Shown: positions 6,270 through 10,255 of the stretch, piece by piece | Position numbering within the stretch: position 1 is the first letter of the stretch | How the letters are laid out: every line of letters begins with the position of its first letter | Assembly (NCBI GenBank): GCA_024682015.1 | Contig: JAIKZT010000028.1 | Coordinates: forward strand, 1-10,255 | Reading direction: 5' to 3' | DNA from: Clostridia bacterium | Lineage (GTDB): Bacteria > Bacillota > Clostridia > Peptostreptococcales > Anaerovoracaceae | Length of the DNA: 10,255 bases | Position numbers and translations under genes: made by a program | The notes under the pieces: generated by a model | The model's input: the letters and a program-made list of their open reading frames with translations, nothing else | Database searches by the model: none | Told to the model about the DNA's origin: nothing

Positions 6270-7610
6270 TTAGTACTTGCCGAGGCTGGAAGCCAGGGTC
6301 TTGTTCGGGTCATCGCCGAACGTCTCGTCCTTGCCGGGCAGAATGGCGTTCAGCACGATGCCGACGATGGACGCGACCGCGATGCCGGACAGGGATACGC
6401 TGCCGATCGTGATGGCGCCGGCCGCGCTGTAGGAGATGCCGACCGCAAGGCCGAGGATGAGCGCGGCGATGATGACGTTGCGGCTCTCCTGGAAATTCGT
6501 CTTGTTTTCGACGACGTTGCGGATGCCGATGGCGGAGATCATGCCGTACAGGATGAGGGAAACGCCGCCGATGGTCGCCGCGGGCATGACCCGGATGAGC
6601 GCCGCGAACTTCGGGAAGAAAGAGAGCACGATGGCGAAGCAGGCTGCCAGGCGGATGACGAACGGGTCATAGACCTTCGTGAGCGCCAGGACGCCGGTGT
6701 TTTCGCCGTACGTCGTGTTCGCCGGAGCGCCGAACAGCGCCGCGATGGACGTGCCGACGCCGTCGCCGAGCAGCGTTCTGTGCAGGCCCGGCTCCTCGAT
6801 GAGGTTCTTGCCGATGGTGCCGCCGATGGCGGAGATGTCGCCCACGTGCTCCATCATGGTCGCGAACGCGATGGGCACGATCGTAATGATGGAGGAGATG
6901 AGGAAGGAACTGTCGACGCCGCTCGTGAACAGGTGGAAGACCGTGTCCTCTTTCAGCACAGGCAGGCCGATGATGGCCGCTTCCTTGAACATCGTCCAGT
7001 CCACGTTGCCCGTGACGGCCGCGACCGCGTAGGACGCGATGACGCCCAGCAGGATGGGGATGATCTTGATCATGCCCTTGCCCCAGATGTTGCAGACGAT
7101 GACGACGACGATGGCGACGAGGGCGATGAACCAGTTCTCGGAGCAGTTATTGATGGCGGAAGGCGCCAGGTTGAGGCCGATGGCGATGATGATCGGACCG
7201 GTGACCACGGGCGGGAAGAAGCGCATGACCTTCTTGGAGCCGTAAGCTTTGCAGATGCCGGAGAGGATCAGGTAGAGCAGGCCGGCGCAGGCGACGCCGA
7301 CGCAGGCATAGGGCAGGGCTTCTCTCTGGGAGAGGCCTCTTTCCGCTCCGGCCGCGACGACCGCGGCGTAGCCGCCCAGATAGGCAAAGGATGAACCCAG
7401 GAAAACGGGGACTTCGCCCTTCGTCACGAAGTGGCAGAACAGGGTGGCGAGGCCTGCGAACAGCAGGGTGGCCGTTACGGACAGGCCGGTGATGAGGGGC
7501 ACGAGCACGGTCGCGCCAAACATGGCGAACAGGTGCTGCAGGCCGAGGACGAAGCATTTGCCGCCGCCCAATTCTTTGGCGTTGTAGATGGCGCCGTTCT
7601 GGTTGTTCAT
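6270..7610 (-). CDS. uraA: Uracil permease (NCS2 family)
   Basis: A proton-coupled uracil importer of the inner membrane, 446 aa, with many hydrophobic segments as expected for the 14-helix NCS2 fold. Family signatures are LQHLFAMFGATVLVPL (24-39), FLGSSFAY (70-77), MEHVGD (253-258) and NTTYGENTGVLALTKVYDP (298-316). E254 and E303 match the two substrate-binding glutamates of E. coli UraA (E241, E290). The histidine at E. coli 245 is aspartate here (D258). The start ATG has AAGGAG seven bases upstream. The gene lies 14 bases after pyrR, so the two form an operon controlled by the PyrR attenuator; this context favours uracil over xanthine or other bases as substrate. Bacillus calls the equivalent gene pyrP. 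Confidence 0.94.
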   Translation of the reverse strand: MNNQNGAIYNAKELGGGKCFVLGLQHLFAMFGATVLVPLITGLSVTATLLFAGLATLFCHFVTKGEVPVFLGSSFAYLGGYAAVVAAGAERGLSQREALPYACVGVACAGLLYLILSGICKAYGSKKVMRFFPPVVTGPIIIAIGLNLAPSAINNCSENWFIALVAIVVVIVCNIWGKGMIKIIPILLGVIASYAVAAVTGNVDWTMFKEAAIIGLPVLKEDTVFHLFTSGVDSSFLISSIITIVPIAFATMMEHVGDISAIGGTIGKNLIEEPGLHRTLLGDGVGTSIAALFGAPANTTYGENTGVLALTKVYDPFVIRLAACFAIVLSFFPKFAALIRVMPAATIGGVSLILYGMISAIGIRNVVENKTNFQESRNVIIAALILGLAVGISYSAAGAITIGSVSLSGIAVASIVGIVLNAILPGKDETFGDDPNKTLASSLGKY

Positions 7611-7624
7611 AGCGTTTCTCCTTT

Positions 7625-8161
7625 TTACTTCTCGTACAGATCGACGCCTGTGCGTCCGTCCGTTTCCTCCATGAGGACGGAAACGACTTCCGTCTTGGCC
7701 GTCGGCACGTTCTTGCCCACGTAATCGGGCCGGATGGGGAGCTCCCGGTGGCCTCTGTCGACGAGGACCGCCAGCTGGATGCGGGCGGCTCTGCCCAGCG
7801 CGCTCACCGCGTCGAGCGCTGCCCGGGCGGTGCGGCCGGTGTAGATCACGTCGTCCGCGAGCACCACGACTTTTCCCTCGATCGGAAAATCGATGCGTGA
7901 CCCGCCCAGCACCGGCTCTTCCGAGATCTCGCTGAGGTCATCCCGGTAGAGCGTGATGTCGAGCTCGCCCACGGGCACCTCCGCGCCTTCGATGTCGCGG
8001 ATGAGGGCGGACAGTTGGCGGGCGAGGGGCACGCCTCTCGTCTTGATCCCCAGGAGGACAAGGCCTTCGCAGCCTTCGTTCTTTTCGATGATCTGATGGG
8101 CCATGCGCTTGAGCGCGCGGCGCACGTCTTCTTCGTTCATCAGGCTGGCCTTGAATTCCAT
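7625..8161 (-). CDS. pyrR: PyrR, pyrimidine operon attenuation protein
   Basis: PyrR binds UMP or UTP and then a hairpin in the leader of pyr mRNAs, causing early termination; it also has weak uracil phosphoribosyltransferase activity. The chosen 178-aa form has the family length. The PRPP loop VVVLADDVIYTGRTARA lies at 98-114, and VDRGHRELPIRPDYVGKNVPT at 134-154 is also characteristic. An upstream in-frame ATG at 8212 would add 17 residues but runs through the attenuator terminator stem; the ATG at 8161 has AGGAG four bases upstream and gives the usual MEFKA-type N-terminus. It is followed by uraA. The attenuator in its own leader shows that it controls its own operon. Confidence 0.95.
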   Translation of the reverse strand: MEFKASLMNEEDVRRALKRMAHQIIEKNEGCEGLVLLGIKTRGVPLARQLSALIRDIEGAEVPVGELDITLYRDDLSEISEEPVLGGSRIDFPIEGKVVVLADDVIYTGRTARAALDAVSALGRAARIQLAVLVDRGHRELPIRPDYVGKNVPTAKTEVVSVLMEETDGRTGVDLYEK

Positions 8162-8183
8162 GGGTCTCCTTTTCCCTTTCGCG

Positions 8184-8213
8184 CAAACAAAAATGCCTTG
8201 CCGGACCGGCAAG
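8184..8213 (-). terminator. PyrR-controlled attenuator terminator
   Basis: Read on the minus strand, CTTGCCGG (8213-8206) and CCGGCAAG (8204-8197) form a strong stem with a minimal loop, followed by GCATTTTTGTTT (8195-8184). It lies between the pyrR promoter and its start codon, the position of a regulated attenuator. Its left arm is also able to pair with the upstream segment 8262-8271, which would prevent termination. Confidence 0.88.
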
Positions 8214-8284
8214 ACGAACGGAACGCGCGCGGAGCGGGCTCCGCACGGCTGCTGTATGGATCTTGTCGGTCTCTCTGTACCAAC
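8204..8284 (-). promoter_or_regulatory. PyrR-binding hairpin and antiterminator in the pyrR leader
   Basis: On the minus strand GTTGGT (8284-8279), loop ACAGAGAG, and ACCGAC (8270-8265) form a hairpin with one wobble pair. Its AGAGAG-containing loop and upper stem resemble the known PyrR recognition consensus ARUCCNGNGAGGYU. The segment GACCGACAAG (8271-8262) can instead pair with CTTGCCGGTC (8213-8204) at nine of ten positions, giving an antiterminator capped by a further GC-rich hairpin (GCGGAG...CTCCGC, 8229-8244). The two folds exclude each other: PyrR holding the first hairpin frees the terminator arm. This is the standard PyrR anti-antiterminator scheme in a compact leader. Confidence 0.85.
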
Positions 8285-8310
8285 TTAAAGATATTGTTAC
8301 TCTACACATA

Positions 8311-8340
8311 AATATACCCCCATATCTGGGGGCATGTCAA
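8311..8340 (-). promoter_or_regulatory. pyrR-uraA promoter with a dyad in the spacer
   Basis: On the minus strand a consensus -35 TTGACA (8340-8335) is followed after 17 bases by GTATAT (8317-8312), or after 18 by TATATT. Transcription would start near 8305, leaving about 140 bases of leader that contain the attenuator. The spacer holds the inverted repeat CCCCCA-GATA-TGGGGG (8332-8317), a possible operator. Confidence 0.78.
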
Positions 8341-8348
8341 CAATGGAT

Positions 8349-8404
8349 TAAGAAGAAATGACGGCCCTTCGCTGGACGCTCGCTGAGCCTGTCGAAGCGG
8401 CGTC
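8349..8404 (-). terminator. Probable terminator of aroA built on a repeat motif
   Basis: On the minus strand, directly from the aroA stop codon, GACGCCGCTTCG (8404-8393) pairs with CGAAGGGCCGTC (8371-8360) at ten of twelve positions, with smaller pairings inside such as GCTC/GAGC. ATTTCTTCTTAA follows, a moderately T-rich tail. The inner sequence CTTCGACAGGCTCAGCG is a motif I recall as dispersed in many bacterial genomes. Confidence 0.6.
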
Positions 8405-9645
8405 TACAAAATCTCGTACTTCCCGCCCAGAGCTTCGTAATCCCGCAGGAAGTTGCGGTACACCTTCTCCGCGCAGTGCTCGTCGCTGAGCACGACCGGC
8501 TTGGGCAGGCAGGCTGCTGCGAGCGCGAAGCTCATGAAGATCCACGGGTCTCCCTTGCAGTCGAGCTCCACGTTTTCCGGATAATCGAAGCTGGCGCGCT
8601 CATCGATGTGGATGCCGTCATCCGTCGCGCGGGCGCTGGCGCCGAGAGCGGAGATGCATTGCGCCACGGTCTTCATCCGGTCCGTCTCCTTGTAGCGAAG
8701 CTGCGGCACGCCCGAAACGTCCATGCCGGAACCCTTGCTCGCTGCGATGATCGCGTACAGGCAGGCCAGGTTCGGACAGTCGGACGCGTCTACGTTCAGA
8801 TATTTCACGTCGTAGCGCAGCAGCGCCATGACGTTCTTGAAGTGCCGGTACATCTGCACGGAATCCGCCGGCAGACCCTCTACGACGACCGGATGTTCGT
8901 TGTCTCTGGAAAGGCAGCCCGCGCAGGCCCACATGGTTCCCAGCGCCCAGTCGTTTTCGGCGCGAATGGCCCCGGGGCTCTTGTAGAACTGCCGTCCCGG
9001 CACGTGGAAGCCCTCCTCCGACACGTCGATCCGGATGCCGTACGACTCGAGCGTATCGAGCGTAATGTCGATGAACGTTCCGTCCACGAGCGGCGAGGAG
9101 AGGCGCACGAGGCTGTCTCCGTACAGCACGGGCAGCGCCATGAGCGCGCCGGAAATGTACTGGCTGCCTTCGTCCCCCGCGAACACATATTCGCCCGGCT
9201 GCAGCATGCCGCTCATCGTGAGGGGCAGGTTGAAGCTGCTGAACGTGACCCCGCGCAGAGCCATGCGGCTCGAGAGCGGGATGAGGGGCCTCCTGATGAG
9301 TCCCGCGCCCGCCCTGCATTCCGCCTTGATGCCGAACGCCGCGGCCATGGGCAGCGCGATATGCGCGGTCGTGCCGCTGTTTTTAAAATCAAACCGGGCC
9401 GTAGGCACGGGATTCGTCTTGGCGAACGGGAAGACCTTGATCTCGGTGTTTCCGTGCTTTTCGACGGTGCAGCCGAAATCCAGCAGGCACTGCAGCGTCG
9501 TATCGATGTCCGCGGCCTCGGGCACGTTCTTTACGAGCGTGGCGGACGTGGCCATGGCGGACGCGAACAGCAGTCTCTGCGCGTGAGCCTTCGAAGGCGG
9601 CGCCTGGATGGTGCCGGAAAATTGTGTCGGGTAAATGCGGATCAT
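8404..9645 (-). CDS. aroA: Divergent 3-phosphoshikimate 1-carboxyvinyltransferase (EPSP synthase)
   Basis: EPSP synthase joins phosphoenolpyruvate and shikimate 3-phosphate, the sixth step of the shikimate pathway in the cytosol. The 413-aa protein has the full two-domain length. Recognisable elements are PPSK (16-19) with R24, NSGTT (89-93), RRPL (118-121), GSQYISGALMALP (160-172), D289 in DASDCPNL, LRYKETDRM (317-324; E320 and R323) and CAEK (391-394). Two expected active-site arginines are absent: the position of E. coli R100 reads H95, and the DHR motif (R386) reads GDPW, with W368. The call as family member is secure, the activity less so; it could be a divergent AroA or a related enolpyruvyl transferase. 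Start ATG 9645 has AAGAGG six bases upstream. It stands alone, with its own promoter, upstream of pyrR. Confidence 0.82.
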   Translation of the reverse strand: MIRIYPTQFSGTIQAPPSKAHAQRLLFASAMATSATLVKNVPEAADIDTTLQCLLDFGCTVEKHGNTEIKVFPFAKTNPVPTARFDFKNSGTTAHIALPMAAAFGIKAECRAGAGLIRRPLIPLSSRMALRGVTFSSFNLPLTMSGMLQPGEYVFAGDEGSQYISGALMALPVLYGDSLVRLSSPLVDGTFIDITLDTLESYGIRIDVSEEGFHVPGRQFYKSPGAIRAENDWALGTMWACAGCLSRDNEHPVVVEGLPADSVQMYRHFKNVMALLRYDVKYLNVDASDCPNLACLYAIIAASKGSGMDVSGVPQLRYKETDRMKTVAQCISALGASARATDDGIHIDERASFDYPENVELDCKGDPWIFMSFALAAACLPKPVVLSDEHCAEKVYRNFLRDYEALGGKYEIL

Positions 9646-9668
9646 GGCTTGCCTCTTTCCGAATAATC

Positions 9669-9697
9669 ATTATATCTTTTCTGCGCCGACCCGTCAA
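9669..9697 (-). promoter_or_regulatory. aroA promoter
   Basis: On the minus strand the -35 TTGACG (9697-9692) and the consensus -10 TATAAT (9674-9669) are 17 bases apart. The transcript would start near 9662, giving a short leader before the ATG at 9645. The box region overlaps the place where the -35 of the divergent fbp promoter would lie. Confidence 0.82.
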
Positions 9698-9712
9698 TCG
9701 AGCGCGCGGGTA

Positions 9713-9721
9713 TGGTATAAT
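9713..9721 (+). promoter_or_regulatory. fbp promoter (extended -10)
   Basis: TGG-TATAAT (9713-9721) is a consensus extended -10. No clear -35 is seen; the matching position (about 9693-9698) falls on the aroA -35. The leader to the ATG at 9764 is about 36 bases. Confidence 0.7.
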
Positions 9722-9763
9722 CAAAACATAGTATGCCCCTTCGCATTCCTTCTGGAGGTTTCC

Positions 9764-10255
9764 ATGGATCTGACAAAAGACCAAATGAAATACCTAAAGC
9801 TCCTGGCCGAGGAATACGGCACCGTATCCGAGGCTTCGGCGGAGATCATCAACCTTACGGCTATTCAAAACCTGCCGAAAGGCACCGAGCACTTCCTGTC
9901 CGACATCCACGGCGAGAGCGAATCGTTCCGCCACATCCTGCGCAACGCGTCCGGCACCATCAAACTGAAGATCGACGAGAACTTTCCCGAGCTCACGCCG
10001 GCCGACCGCCGGTCGTTCGCGACGCTTGTCTACTATCCGGAAGAAAAGCTGGAGCTGATCAAGGAGGAGACAGACGACCTGCCGGGGTTCTACTTCACGA
10101 CGCTTACCAGGCTTATCAAGCTGCTGGAGCTCGTCAGCTTCAAATATACCCGCTCCTACGTGCGCCGCATGCTCGACAAGGAGTACGCGTACATCATCGA
10201 GGAGCTGCTGTACGGGTCAAACAGCGTGGCGCTCGGCCGGGCAGACCACCGCAAA
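9764..10255 (+). CDS. fbp: Fructose-1,6-bisphosphatase class III, N-terminal part
   Basis: Hydrolyses fructose 1,6-bisphosphate to fructose 6-phosphate in gluconeogenesis. 164 codons are present before the window ends; the family is normally about 640-670 aa, so roughly a quarter is seen. The N-terminus (EEYGTVSEASAEIINLTAIQ, then NLPKGTEHFLSDIHGE) matches the Firmicute-specific class III enzyme; SDIHGE near residues 46-51 supplies metal-binding D47 and H49 of the phosphoesterase core. LVYYPEEKLELIK, KYTRSYVRRML and YAYIIEELLY are further typical blocks. GGAGG (9754-9758) lies five bases before the ATG. It diverges from aroA. In Bacillus the enzyme needs Mn2+ and is stimulated by phosphoenolpyruvate; that is family knowledge and is not visible here. 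Confidence 0.95.
   Translation, partial: MDLTKDQMKYLKLLAEEYGTVSEASAEIINLTAIQNLPKGTEHFLSDIHGESESFRHILRNASGTIKLKIDENFPELTPADRRSFATLVYYPEEKLELIKEETDDLPGFYFTTLTRLIKLLELVSFKYTRSYVRRMLDKEYAYIIEELLYGSNSVALGRADHRK

Noticed and set aside
6231..7394. A 387-aa open frame on the plus strand, extremely rich in Asp and Arg
   Set aside because: It is antisense to uraA; the GDDD/RDR-like bias is the expected shadow of a hydrophobic membrane protein gene.
8162..8212. N-terminal extension of PyrR from an upstream ATG
   Set aside because: These codons cover the attenuator terminator and its T run; the ATG at 8161 has AGGAG and gives the normal family length.
8476..9666. A 396-aa open frame on the plus strand
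   Set aside because: Antisense to aroA, no ribosome site, no recognisable domain, rich in Arg and His.

Overview
The window looks like chromosomal DNA of a low-redundancy, moderately GC-rich Firmicute, most likely an anaerobic member of Clostridia; the genus cannot be read from the sequence. The main clues are a ribosomal RNA operon end followed by tmk-holB-ricT-trmN6 (the tmk/yaa-yab region known from Bacillus and relatives), an AbrB-family regulator nearby, a PyrR attenuator in front of pyrR-uraA, a class III fructose-1,6-bisphosphatase, and strong AGGAGG-type ribosome binding sites.

Layout. 1-250 is the 3' end of a 23S rRNA and about 298-413 a 5S rRNA, closed by an intrinsic terminator. 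A new promoter with an extended -10 (489-494) then drives a tight forward operon: an unrecognised 69-aa single-pass membrane protein, thymidylate kinase, the clamp-loader delta' subunit, RicT/PSP1 and a TrmN6-type methyltransferase (516-3932). 3933-4087 holds no gene, only palindromic repeat DNA between convergent genes. murA lies on the minus strand (5356-4088, TTG start). Its promoter is back to back with one for a forward DUF948-like membrane protein (5474-5803). A near-consensus promoter then leads to a short AbrB-like regulator with four cysteines in its tail (5944-6186) and a strong terminator. The minus strand carries uraA (7610-6270) behind pyrR (8161-7625), with a readable PyrR attenuator in the leader, and upstream of that a divergent aroA (9645-8404). 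The aroA promoter faces away from that of fbp, which runs off the end of the window (9764-10255).

Together these are core housekeeping functions: dTTP supply and replication (tmk, holB), RNA maturation and tRNA modification (ricT, trmN6), wall synthesis (murA), transition-state control (AbrB-like), pyrimidine salvage with feedback control (pyrR-uraA), the shikimate pathway (aroA) and gluconeogenesis (fbp). I see no phage, plasmid, CRISPR or defence module. The points of most interest are the compact PyrR attenuator, a perfect dyad inside the pyrR promoter spacer, the aroA product lacking arginines expected in the active site, and the repeat element at 3938-4066.
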